From: Rhizobium giardinii bv. giardinii H152
GTDB lineage: Bacteria; Pseudomonadota; Alphaproteobacteria; Rhizobiales; Rhizobiaceae
DNA length: 64,000 bases
Direction of reading: 5' to 3'
NCBI RefSeq assembly: GCF_000379605.1
Contig: NZ_KB902682.1
Location: 1-64,000 of the forward strand
Part shown: in pieces, positions 44,833 to 53,132 of the stretch
How the letters are laid out: each line of letters begins with the position of its first letter
How positions within the stretch are numbered: the first letter of the stretch is position 1
Made by a program: the position numbers and the translations under genes
The notes under the pieces: model-generated
Databases searched by the model: none
What the model saw: only the letters and a program-made list of their open reading frames with translations
What the model was told of the DNA's origin: nothing

Positions 44833-45249
44833 ATGAACCAGAATGTTCTACTCACGATCGCAGCCAGCGTTGGCCTGGTCGCCGGCGCCGGCGGCACTTG
44901 GTTTGCGACGTCAACGTCATCCAAAGAGGTCGAAGTCGTCTCTAAGGAGGTGATTGCTGCTTTCATCAAGGCTGATCCATCCCTCTGCCCGATCCCTACC
45001 GTCGTGGCGCCCACGCAGGCTGAAGCACTATCGGCCTACCGCAAGGCTTACGCCGCGTCCCCTCTCGTTTGGGATAGGGAGAATTTGCCGGAAATCACGC
45101 TAGCGCTGGGTCAGTGTGACAAGGCGAGCTCAGGTCCCGGCGTCGCGTGCATTACCTCAGTCAAGGTGGGATCCCAGGCGCAGCCCCTTGATCGGATCGT
45201 TGGCTTCGCCAAAGCAGCATCCGGCGAGTGGATTGCTACCCTCAACTGA
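44833..45249 (+). CDS. exported hypothetical protein
   Basis: A 138-residue protein with an N-terminal hydrophobic anchor or signal (residues 5-27, LLTIAASVGLVAGAGGTWFATS) and a soluble domain with three cysteines (LCPIP, GQCDKA, VACITS). The family is unrecognised. It is the last gene of the SNase-to-TrbM run and is followed by an intrinsic terminator. Confidence 0.65.
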   Translation: MNQNVLLTIAASVGLVAGAGGTWFATSTSSKEVEVVSKEVIAAFIKADPSLCPIPTVVAPTQAEALSAYRKAYAASPLVWDRENLPEITLALGQCDKASSGPGVACITSVKVGSQAQPLDRIVGFAKAASGEWIATLN

Positions 45250-45255
45250 AAGAAT

Positions 45256-45280
45256 AAGCCGCCTCGATGGCGGCTTTACA
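45256..45280 (+). terminator. intrinsic terminator after the conjugative-type gene run
   Basis: A perfect 8-bp stem AAGCCGCC/GGCGGCTT (45256-45263 and 45269-45276) with loop TCGAT begins 6 bases after the stop codon. The tail is short (TTTACA), and because the arms end in AA/TT the element could act in both directions, also serving the convergent gene at 45285. Confidence 0.75.
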
Positions 45281-45284
45281 CTTC

Positions 45285-45608
45285 TCAGGTCGTACCTATG
45301 ACAGCGGCCATCTCGACGGTTTTCAAAGTCCGCTTCGTCGCCATCAGATACGCAGCAATATAGGTCAGCTTGAGTTCTGCTTCCCGATCGTCCCGAGGTT
45401 CGTGACGGACAATTTTGATCCTGGCCGCCTCTTCTTCTCTGGTCACATCGAGCAAAGCGTTGACATAAACAATGCTGCTGACGTCACCGCCGGTCCGGCG
45501 CCCGTCCCATTCGCGCACCGCATCAATGATCGCCAATTGTGCCGCGATATGCCGCTCCATCATCGCCTTCAGGCTCGATCCCACTTTCAATTTTCCCGTT
45601 TCTGTCAT
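45285..45608 (-). CDS. hypothetical helical protein
   Basis: A 107-residue charged, helix-rich protein without membrane segments (MTETGKLKVGSSLKAMMERHIAAQLAIIDAVREWDG, then KLTYIAAYLMATKRTLKTVEMAAV). No family recognised. ATG 45608 is used. It is convergent with the conjugative-type run and shares its terminator; upstream lies the structured gene-free segment. Confidence 0.5.
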   Translation of the reverse strand: MTETGKLKVGSSLKAMMERHIAAQLAIIDAVREWDGRRTGGDVSSIVYVNALLDVTREEEAARIKIVRHEPRDDREAELKLTYIAAYLMATKRTLKTVEMAAVIGTT

Positions 45609-46204
45609 CGCACCCACTTTTCCAGGCTACGCGGTCACTCCTTGTCCTCCCGAAATCGAAGGGAGGGCAGGAGCCCTGCTCCTGCTCCCGAGCTTGCGCG
45701 GAGCAGCGGAAGAGAGGGGGACAAGCTGAAAACCGGAAGGGGTATCGCCCACCCGTAGGGCCGGGTCGGATAGAGCAAAGCGAATCCGACCGGTGCTGCA
45801 GGCCGAAGGCCGAAGCATGGGGAAGGCCGGTTTTCTGCTTGTGGGGGAGAGAGGGCAGAGCTCTTTCTCCCCTCTCAGCGAGTTGAAATTATATGGGGCC
45901 GTCGGCCGTTATTTCTGGTGCGATAAGGACAGGTATTTTTTTCCTCTCTCAACATATGTCGAGCGTACCAAGCTGATGGGCATGACTGACGGTTAAAAAA
46001 TCTGTCAAATAATTAACCGTCGCGTCTTTGGCGTTTCTAAGGTCGGGCATGGTCCATCAACCGTACACTGGCTGTGGCGGGTAGTTGACTAGGAGGGTTA
46101 TACCATTAACGTAATCGCTCACGGCACGCGGTCCGGCGCAACGATACCGCCTTCGTTCTCAAGTATGGCGATACGTTTAGCTTCAGATCTTGTTAATTTC
46201 AGAC
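45609..46204. other. 596-base gene-free segment, GC/purine-rich then AT-rich
   Basis: No open frame looks genuine. The left part has strong base-composition bias (purine-rich plus strand at 45655-45720) and contains the nested inverted repeats listed separately at 45728-45835. The right part (45900-46110) is AT-richer. The location, flanking a conjugative-type gene run, would suit a transfer origin or a non-coding RNA. Confidence 0.5.
45728..45835 (+). ncRNA. candidate structured RNA or oriT-like element
   Basis: A 9-bp outer stem GAAAACCGG/CCGGTTTTC (45728-45736 with 45827-45835) encloses three hairpins. They are GCCC/GGGC (47-50 with 58-61 in the 457xx range), a 10-bp stem with one bulge (45761-45771 with 45784-45793, arms CCGGGTCGGAT and ATCCGACCGG), and GGCC-GAA-GGCC (45801-45811). 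Nested perfect stems over 108 bases in a gene-free gap are unlikely by chance. Whether it acts as RNA or as DNA (relaxase site) cannot be told from one sequence; the strand is arbitrary. Confidence 0.45.
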
Positions 46205-46689
46205 GCACGCCTATGCGGTGCGCGGTGCAGCGCCCAGCGCGCACGCGCGTAGCCCCAGCCGATGCGAGGACCGGCCCGCGGCGGCGGCCACCAGCGCGCG
46301 GGAGATGCCGGTGGGGCTGGGTAACTGCCTGTTGAACGCGAACGTGGTGAACGTGGCCGTTACTGGCACATCGAGCTCTCGCGCGGCCACCGCGCTCCAT
46401 CGACAGGCCGTCCCGTGAGGGCGCCGCGAAGATCCGAGAGCACGCTGAGCCGCAGGCCGAGGGTGGTCCGCGCGAGTTCTTCCAGCAAGGCGTGGGGAAT
46501 CGGCGGATCCGGCAGGGGCATGGCGCCACCGGGGTAGAGGTGGACCTTCGCACCAGCGGCCTCAATCTGGGCCGCGAACGCAGAGAAGGTGTGGTAGGTG
46601 ACCAGGTGACCACGCCGGACGAGCTCTGCTACGATCGGCAGCGTCGGGTTGACGTAGCTGTGCATGCCGATGTTGAGGATGGTGCTCAT
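46205..46689 (-). pseudogene. MGT-family glycosyltransferase, 5' remnant
   Basis: Starting at ATG 46689: MSTILNIGMHSYVNPTLPIVAELVRRGHLVTYHTFSAFAAQIEAAGAKVHLYPGG, LPDPPIPHALLEELARTTLGLRLSVLSDLR; after a shift ARELDVPVTATFTTFAFNRQLPSPTGISRALVAAAAGRSS. This matches the N-terminal acceptor domain of macrolide-type UDP-glycosyltransferases; the nucleotide-binding half is missing. The segment is very GC-rich with actinobacterial-like composition, suggesting acquired DNA. Confidence 0.75.
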
Positions 46690-47059
46690 CGAGAGGTCTC
46701 CGGATGCCGTCACCACGGGCTCCGTCCCAAACAGCCCAGGGCCGGCTCTGACCGGTTCGTCGAGGAACCGGTTCGCCGAGAATAGCGCGGCGTCGGCCAG
46801 CCGGCGGGAGTGGCTGAAGGCTCGGAGTGCGGGCCATGCGGCCATTGACGTCATCGTTCCACCGGCACCGTCACCCAGATCCGTCTCAATGGACCGACTG
46901 GAAGGCGTTAGTCTCAGCTTTGGTCGCGGCATTTCAGATTCCAAACACCTCATCGCCTCGTCCCCGCGGTGGTTGATGACCCTCGCCGTTTCGTCCAACC
47001 GACGTGGCAGCGGGGGCCTCTCCACCGCTGCCACGCAGCTTCGCTGTACAGCGCGGCAA
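46690..47059. other. gap upstream of glycosyltransferase remnant
   Basis: 370 bases, GC-rich, with open frames on both strands but none resembling a known protein. It is probably part of the same acquired fragment as the glycosyltransferase remnant. Confidence 0.3.
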
Positions 47060-48271
47060 CTAGAAATCGATTGTGCGAGCGGCGAGCACATGCTCATAAG
47101 CGGCTGTGCGTTCGGCGTTTGGCGGGTAAATCCAGACCTCGTTTATCTCCTTCTTGACCGCCTTGGCCTGCGCGCCGGTGATTTCCACCTTGGAATCCCA
47201 TCCGCGCGTAAAAATCGCGTTGTCGGGGCCAAGGTCGAGGCACGTCACATAAACGGGCTGATCGTAGGGAAGTGTCGGTTCTCCGAGCAGATCCGCTGCA
47301 GCGTTATGTCCGGCGAAGGCACCCAGTCGGCGGGCATGTTGACAGGACATGGCGGCGTAGTTCCCCGCCGTGTCGGTCCGCGCCTTGGCCGTATCGCCCG
47401 TCGCGAAGATTTGGCTCCTTCCCGGCACCCGCAGATCGCGTTCTACGATGACCCGGCCCAGATTGTCGCGCTCGGCCGGCAGTTGCGCGGTCAGCGGCGA
47501 GGCGCGCATACCGGCGGACCAGATCACCGTGGCCGTTTCGATCCGCTCGCCGTTACCCAGTGTCACACCGTTTTCGTCGAGCGCCCCAATGCCAACATTC
47601 AACCGCGTCTCCACGCCCAGCGTGCGTAGCCGCTCCTCGATGAAGGGTCGGGGGTCGGTGCCCATCGCCGGCGCGACATGTTCCGACCGATCGACGATGA
47701 TGACACGGATATCCGCATCCTCGCCCATTATCTCGCGCAGACGTCCTGGCAGCTCGGTGGCGACCTCCAGCCCGGTGAAACCGGCACCACCGACCACAAC
47801 CGTGTTGCGCGCTGTCGATGCCGGTTTCTGCGCCAGAGCGTGCAGGTGGCGATCGAGCGCCACCGCCTCGGCCATTTGCGTGGCGGCGAAGCCGAACTCG
47901 GCAAGACCAGGGATCGGGGGAGTGAAACCATCGCTTCCTGCCGCGAGGACCAGCCGATCATAGGCTAGGGTGGCGGAAGTGCCATCCGCCGCGACGACCG
48001 TGATCGCCGAAGCAACGCTGTCGATCGTCTCGACGCTACCCTGATGATAGTTGATATCAGTGGCAGCGAACAATTCCGTGAGAGGCGCGACCATCTGTTC
48101 GGGGTTGCGTTCATAGAGACGCGGACGGATGACCGTTTCTGGCGCAGGCGACACCACGGTAATGGCCAGTTCGTCCGGCGAGACGCCTTTTTCATGGCGT
48201 AGCCGGGAGGCGCCCAGCGCTGCCATCAGCCCCGCGAAGCCGGAACCAATAATCACGATATTCATAGACAT
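47060..48271 (-). CDS. FAD-dependent NADH dehydrogenase (type II)-like oxidoreductase
   Basis: A 403-residue pyridine nucleotide-disulfide oxidoreductase-fold flavoprotein without redox cysteines: N-terminal FAD site IVIIGSGFAGLMAALGASRL, second Rossmann motif NTVVVGGAGFTGLEVATELPGRLRE, and IFATGDTAKARTD contacting FAD. It is related to NDH-2 and to carotenoid- or sulfide:quinone-type enzymes; no C-terminal membrane helix is evident. ATG 48271 follows AGAGGGA. The gene is monocistronic as far as seen. Confidence 0.88.
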   Translation of the reverse strand: MSMNIVIIGSGFAGLMAALGASRLRHEKGVSPDELAITVVSPAPETVIRPRLYERNPEQMVAPLTELFAATDINYHQGSVETIDSVASAITVVAADGTSATLAYDRLVLAAGSDGFTPPIPGLAEFGFAATQMAEAVALDRHLHALAQKPASTARNTVVVGGAGFTGLEVATELPGRLREIMGEDADIRVIIVDRSEHVAPAMGTDPRPFIEERLRTLGVETRLNVGIGALDENGVTLGNGERIETATVIWSAGMRASPLTAQLPAERDNLGRVIVERDLRVPGRSQIFATGDTAKARTDTAGNYAAMSCQHARRLGAFAGHNAAADLLGEPTLPYDQPVYVTCLDLGPDNAIFTRGWDSKVEITGAQAKAVKKEINEVWIYPPNAERTAAYEHVLAARTIDF

Positions 48272-48960
48272 GACATCCCTCTTAGTCCTTGTTGAAAACA
48301 GCTGTGATGCAAAGTCGGCGATCCCACCGACACGACTGTTCCACACCCGCAAGCGAGTTCGTGTGGTGCGTCGAGGAGTCCGAACGGCAATGTATGCGTT
48401 ACCGAATGTCGCCTGCAGATCTTTCAGGCATCCATCGGCTCGAGCTGCAGCGGGGTGATGGTTTCTTCACCACAGGCTTCGCCTTACCCGGTCGGCAAAT
48501 TGTCTCGACACGTCATCTATAATGAAAGCCGCGCGGAAGTATCCTATGCGAAGGTTCAGGATATCCTTGTCCGGAGAACAGGTAGCGATTGCATATTCCA
48601 CTGAAGCCGGACGCGCCTAAGCGGGTGTAGACTCTCTCCCCCTTGCCATGCGTTCAGGCATATGCCGCCAAATGTGCCAGATCTTGCCGTTGTGCGCCGG
48701 GCATCAAGCGTCGACAACATCTCTTGAACAGGCATATCGTCTCACCCGACGATCGTCGGGTGTCACAGTTTGCTGGCGCCGGCTTCGCATGCCGACCGTC
48801 TGCTCAGTAGCTTTGCGAGGATGGCGAAGCTTCTTTTGCGCCGGCGAGCCAGTCGCGTGGCGCGCCGGCAAAGCGTCGCAACGGGGCCGAAGATTGCCAG
48901 GACGGCTGACGGCCGGGAAGTCGCGCAGGATCACGGTCGGGCCTCATGCGGGCCCGTTAA
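48272..48960. other. 689-base gap without recognised gene
   Basis: Neither strand gives a recognisable product. The left edge holds the NADH-dehydrogenase-like gene's promoter; the right edge is the 3' flank of the lipoprotein hydrolase gene. A short frame starting near 48395 (MRYRMSPADL) has no detectable family and stops after about 40 residues. Confidence 0.35.
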
Positions 48961-50274
48961 TCAGTCTCTTATGGCTTGGTGGGTGCGGCCTACAAATTTC
49001 CAAAACGGACGCTTCGTTTCGACCAGTAGTCGACCGGGATCGCCGGCCTTGAGGCGCCCCCTTAGCAAGGCGTCCAGATCTTTTTGAACCGCCGGGTCGG
49101 ACAGGAAGTAGCTATGGCCCGAAAAGCCCGCGTTTCCCACGTATTCGATGAAGTCGGCGACACCCGATATCTGTGAATTGCTCCACAGCGCATTTGAGCT
49201 CGCCGCTTTGGAACCTATGCTGGTGCTCGTCAAACGCCCAAGCCGAACAACGCTTCCAAACAGAGCACTCGAGAGGGCGAGCGCCTTGTCATTGGGGGAC
49301 GAATAGACGGTCAGATGCAGCGAGCCAACGGGCGGCAGGAGGCCATAGGGACTTGCTCGTGTTCCGAATGGAACATCCGGATCAGACACGAAGCCGAACA
49401 GTTTTGTTGTGGCGACATCCAGATCAACGTCGGGGGCGAACAGCACGACATTGTTGATTTTGTAGCGCTCGCCGAGAGACGTCCGGGTGATGTAGCCTTC
49501 CATTCCGAGTTGATAAAGGGCGGAGAGCAGAACATCCGCACCGCGGCTGTGTGCAATAAGATGGAGGCGCTTGACGCGGTTGGCTGCGGAGAGGGTGCGA
49601 ATGGCCTTCTTTAAATCCAGGACAGCGAACTCGCCGGACTCCCGGTCGATATTGTAACCATAGAACGCGCCGCCCGCCCCGCCCGCGGGCCATGACAGCG
49701 ACACGCACACAAACTCCACGGACAGTGTGTTGCATATCTTTCCGGTGGCTTTTGCCGCGTCGTCGAAACTGTTGTTGTAACCATGAATGAAAACAACCAC
49801 CTCCTTGCGTTTCGCCTTCGCAAGGCGATCGTTCACCTCACCCTGCAATGCTGAGGCTGCCCGGAGATGCGCATCCACAATGGCGGGTACCCGGCGGGGA
49901 CCTTGACCGGTGAGTTCAATGGAGTATGGCGACTGCGGAAACTCTCCTCGTTTGGTTATGTGCAAGACGTCTAGCGACGATCCCTTGCGGGCAAGCGTCA
50001 CGGAACCGTAGCTCATGGAATGGCTGCGAAACGAGCTGTAGGAAAGTTTGCCATCAACCGAAGCGGAAGGCGCTCGGTTGGTCACGTAAAGTATACCGAG
50101 TGGCTTGCCCTGTTTGGCGTGAGAAACGGACGCCTTTCCTGCGATCGGGTGCTTGCCGGTTCTGTACTGCGAGTTTGAGCATGATGGCGACAATACAAGG
50201 AACGGCAGCATAAACACCAAAAGCGCGAAATTGATCAGTCGCGTTTTTGGTGAATTTTTAGAATAGTTGTTCAA
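48961..50274 (-). CDS. alpha/beta-hydrolase lipoprotein (DUF900 type)
   Basis: A 437-residue envelope protein. The N-terminus (KTRLINFALLVFMLPFLVLSPSC) is a lipoprotein signal with lipobox LSPSC, so it is probably membrane-anchored. The body carries LGILYVTNRAPS, VVVFIHGYNNSFDDAAKATG (oxyanion region), LHLIAHSRGADVLLSAL (nucleophile Ser in the elbow, here HSRGA), and VVLFAPDVDLDV with an acid residue. The gene is taken to start with TTG 50274, since no ATG precedes a plausible signal peptide. The substrate is unknown, probably an ester or lipid. Confidence 0.8.
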   Translation of the reverse strand: MNNYSKNSPKTRLINFALLVFMLPFLVLSPSCSNSQYRTGKHPIAGKASVSHAKQGKPLGILYVTNRAPSASVDGKLSYSSFRSHSMSYGSVTLARKGSSLDVLHITKRGEFPQSPYSIELTGQGPRRVPAIVDAHLRAASALQGEVNDRLAKAKRKEVVVFIHGYNNSFDDAAKATGKICNTLSVEFVCVSLSWPAGGAGGAFYGYNIDRESGEFAVLDLKKAIRTLSAANRVKRLHLIAHSRGADVLLSALYQLGMEGYITRTSLGERYKINNVVLFAPDVDLDVATTKLFGFVSDPDVPFGTRASPYGLLPPVGSLHLTVYSSPNDKALALSSALFGSVVRLGRLTSTSIGSKAASSNALWSNSQISGVADFIEYVGNAGFSGHSYFLSDPAVQKDLDALLRGRLKAGDPGRLLVETKRPFWKFVGRTHQAIRD

Positions 50275-50315
50275 TGTGCAATCCGGGCTCGGCCGGTGCC
50301 CCTTGCTGTCGGCCG

Positions 50316-50525
50316 TCAATGGGTCGCCCTCGCTTTGGCTGGCATTCGGCCAGGCGTCAGGGGCCCCGGCGGCGCGGCCCGCATGAGGCTCACCAGCAGC
50401 AGCCCAGCAATGGCGCCCCAGAGGGCGATGGCAAAGCCGTGGATGATCGACAGGACATCGTCCTGGCGGCGGACCAGACGCGCGAGCGTGGCGATGGCGC
50501 GCTGGATAGCTACGGATGCTGACAT
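50316..50525 (-). CDS. small inner-membrane protein
   Basis: A 69-residue protein with one hydrophobic helix (IHGFAIALWGAIAGLLLVSLM) flanked by an Arg-rich cytoplasmic N-terminus and a Pro/Arg-rich tail. ATG 50525 has an excellent ribosome site (AGGAGGGAAGAG), which supports a real gene. It lies between the cupin and the hydrolase in the same orientation. No family recognised. Confidence 0.6.
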   Translation of the reverse strand: MSASVAIQRAIATLARLVRRQDDVLSIIHGFAIALWGAIAGLLLVSLMRAAPPGPLTPGRMPAKARATH

Positions 50526-50623
50526 GACAGCTCTTCCCTCCTGTGCTCTCGCTTCTCTCGAACAAGTGCAGCCGCACTTTGACGCGGCTGCATGGCTGCT
50601 TTCCTTCCCGGATCAGACGCGCG

Positions 50624-51028
50624 TCACTCCACCGGCATGACAGCCGGAACATCCTTCTTCTTGAGCAGGACCACGATGAATCTGGCTGGGCTCGTCTTGC
50701 TCGCATTCCGGCTGACGAGGTGAATATCGGAGGGGTTCTCGTAGTAGGTTTCCCCGGGCGCAACGGTGACCTCTTCGCCGCCCTTGACCTGCATGACGAT
50801 CGAGCCCTCCAGGACGTAGACGAAGGCGTGGGCGTTGTGTCGGTGGATTGGGGAGGAGCCACCGGGCTCATACTCGACCGACAGCATCAGCCCCTCTTTT
50901 CCAGGGTAATCTTGCAAATCCTTGGACATCAGTGGCGTGACCTTTGCGCTATCCTCTGCTGCTGCAACTGGCAGGGCGCCAACGCCGGCAGCGGTCGAAA
51001 CGAGCATGATGCGTAGGATGGTTTTCAT
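50624..51028 (-). CDS. exported cupin protein
   Basis: A 134-residue cupin with a signal peptide (residues 1-24, cleavage after VAA-A). Metal-binding cupin motif 1 is PIHRHNAHAFVYVLEG (two His and Glu/Tyr positions), motif 2 is APGETYYENPSDIHLVSRN. Periplasmic single-domain cupins of this type bind a metal; the function is unknown. ATG 51028 has AAGGAAG upstream. Confidence 0.88.
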   Translation of the reverse strand: MKTILRIMLVSTAAGVGALPVAAAEDSAKVTPLMSKDLQDYPGKEGLMLSVEYEPGGSSPIHRHNAHAFVYVLEGSIVMQVKGGEEVTVAPGETYYENPSDIHLVSRNASKTSPARFIVVLLKKKDVPAVMPVE

Positions 51029-51574
51029 CGTCGCTTCCTTGTGGTGCGAGGCGGATCGTCCGGGGATTTCCGCAGAATCGGGGTACACTTAACACGCCGG
51101 GGTCTCGCTCCAGCGTCAGCTCTTACGAATGGGTCGCGCAAACCCAATTCTCACCCGGCGAGGCGAGGGGGGCGGGCCGCCTGCCGAGCGTGGCCGCATC
51201 CTGTATCGCACTATAGACCCGCAGCAGCCGCAAGTCGGACAAACTTACGCCGAAGTAGCGTGCCTCGGGATCGGTGATCGGCTCGCCGGGATCGCGGCTG
51301 GCGTCGACTACGACCGTTTCATCGCTGAGGGTTTCCGCATCTGCGATTGTTAGTCTGCCGATGGCGGCGCACGAAGAGCAGCGCGCGCAGTCTTTGCCGC
51401 GACATCCCGGACCGGCATGGGTTGGGTTCGAGGCGTCTCCTGTGATGCCGGCTCCCTCCGGGAGCGATGCGGTCGATCTCCTCGATGACGGCGGCGTCCT
51501 GCCAGGTGTTCATAGGGGTGCGGACGATGAGCGCCTCGTCCGGTAAGGTTTCGTGATCTCGGAGAACAACAGCC
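51029..51574. other. gap before histidine-kinase remnant
   Basis: 546 bases. The left edge is the cupin promoter region. The rest gives only fragmented reading frames on both strands; it may be the decayed upstream (sensor) part of the kinase remnant at 51575, but no domain can be recognised. Confidence 0.35.
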
Positions 51575-51800
51575 AAGCTCTTTTCGGCAACGGTGGCGTA
51601 GCCTCGCCGACGCGTTCCGCATCCATCGCCCATGGGGTCAACCAGCCGTTGGCGGCTGCGTGGCGAATTTGCTTGCCTGCCAACGTTGGCTTTAAGACGC
51701 TGGACCCGCATCCGAACGCCCAACTCGGCGGACATCGTCAGTCACACCCGCGCCTTGTTCAGACGCATGCGGCCGCGGTGCGACGGGCGAGCACGCCCGG
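51575..51800 (+). pseudogene. histidine kinase HisKA-domain remnant
   Basis: In two frames the strand reads ASIAHGVNQPLAAA, then ANLLACQRWL, then ADIVSHTRALFRR. This follows the same order as the kinase at 53133 (SIAHEVNQPLAAVVANSHACQRWL... EVVSRIRALFKQS). The conserved Glu of the H-box is changed to Gly and the frame shifts at least twice. It looks like a decayed paralogue or a leftover of a duplication involving the intact system 1.5 kb away. Confidence 0.75.
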
Positions 51801-51825
51801 CGCCACCTGGGTCCTTAAGAAGCGG

Positions 51826-52785
51826 TCAATAGTCCCAGAAGGCCGGGACCCAGCGGAAGGCGCCCCGATCGACTGCCACATGTCCGACGGACGGGAACGG
51901 CAAGTGCGTGGCCACCAGGTATTCGCCGGTTCCTGCAAGTTCCTTCAAGAGACGGATACGAACGCGTGCCGCCTCCTCGGGATCGTGCTCGAAGCCGTTG
52001 TACCATTCGGGATGTTCGAACCCGACCGCGAACACGAGGTCGCCGGCAAATGTCAGCTTGTCACCGCCGGATGCCACGCGAACCACGCTATGCCCGGGCG
52101 TGTGGCCACCGGTGCGGTGGGCAACCACGCCCGGCGCCACTTCGCACCGCTCATCGAACGGCCGCAGTTGGCTGGCATATTCCTTCATGAACCGCTTGGC
52201 GGCTGAGCGAAGCGCGTCCGGGAACCCAGTCGGCATGGAGACACGGGAGAAATCGGGTTTCTGCCAGAACTCGACTTCGGCGGCCGCCAAATGGATCTGC
52301 AGATCCGGACGCAGTTGCTCCTTCACGCCGTCGATGAGCAGCCCGCCGATATGGTCCATGTGCATGTGGGTCAGAACCACGTCGGTGACGGAGGCAAGAT
52401 CGATGCCGGCGTCGGCCAGGCGCTTGATCAACTGCCCGGCCCGCGGGAGGTTCAAATCGGGGTCTAATCCCAGGCCGGCGTCGACAAGAACGGTCCGGTC
52501 GCCGCTCCGCACTACCACGACGTTCAGTGCCCAGTCGTAAGCGTCCGGCGGCAGGAACATGTCTTTCAGCCACTGGGCCCGCTCGGCCGGGTCGATGTTG
52601 TGGGCCAGCATGGCAGTGGGAAGGGGCAGCACCCCGTCGCTAACGATTAGCACCTCAATCTCGCCGATCTGCATGGCGTAACGCGAGGGGACCAATTCGT
52701 CAGGCTTGCGGGGGGATGCTGTATCCAAGTTCGGTTTTGTGTCCTGCTGGCTATTCATGTGCGGTTTTGCTTCTGCCTGTGACAT
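51826..52785 (-). CDS. metallo-beta-lactamase-fold hydrolase
   Basis: A 319-residue MBL-superfamily enzyme. Zinc ligands: LTHMHMDHIGG (H-x-H-x-D-H), GGHTPGHS and TFAGDLVF, with a final H in ATHLPFPSVGHVAV. The layout (VLVDAGLGLDPDLNLPRAGQLI, VTDVVLTHMHMDHIGGL) is that of AHL-lactonase/AidC- or hydroxyacylglutathione-like single-domain enzymes. No signal peptide is present; residues 1-36 are a hydrophilic extension. AGGAG precedes ATG 52785. It is divergent from the kinase operon, which may control it. Confidence 0.88.
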   Translation of the reverse strand: MSQAEAKPHMNSQQDTKPNLDTASPRKPDELVPSRYAMQIGEIEVLIVSDGVLPLPTAMLAHNIDPAERAQWLKDMFLPPDAYDWALNVVVVRSGDRTVLVDAGLGLDPDLNLPRAGQLIKRLADAGIDLASVTDVVLTHMHMDHIGGLLIDGVKEQLRPDLQIHLAAAEVEFWQKPDFSRVSMPTGFPDALRSAAKRFMKEYASQLRPFDERCEVAPGVVAHRTGGHTPGHSVVRVASGGDKLTFAGDLVFAVGFEHPEWYNGFEHDPEEAARVRIRLLKELAGTGEYLVATHLPFPSVGHVAVDRGAFRWVPAFWDY

Positions 52786-53132
52786 GATGCGCTCCTGTTT
52801 GCGGGATCGAGATAGGCCTCGTCGCTTACACTAGGTTGGAGCGTGTCGGCGGTCGACCGCACCAGGGGGCAGGGAAGGCAACACCTTGGGATAGGGCGGT
52901 CTGCGCTGCCGATGTAGCGCAGCGAGCATTTGATAGTGAAGAGGCTGCACGAAGGCGTAGTGCTCTCTTCCGCCGAATAGGCGCGCGGCGTGATGGAACC
53001 GTGACCACGACGCCGTTCTCCGGCAGCCGCGTGATTGACGCCCAATACATGGATTTCCATAAGTTGCGAGGGGGGCAGGGGAGGATTAGGCTGATCATCC
53101 CGTGATTTTCTTGTCCGGCAGGAGCAGCTGAT
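52786..53132. other. divergent control region of hydrolase and kinase operon
   Basis: 347 bases without a plausible gene; it must carry the promoters of the leftward hydrolase gene and the rightward kinase operon. No operator could be recognised from a single copy. Confidence 0.35.

Noticed and set aside
46664-47629. 321-codon plus-strand frame
   Set aside because: Overlaps the NADH-dehydrogenase-like gene and the glycosyltransferase remnant in antisense; no recognisable domain.
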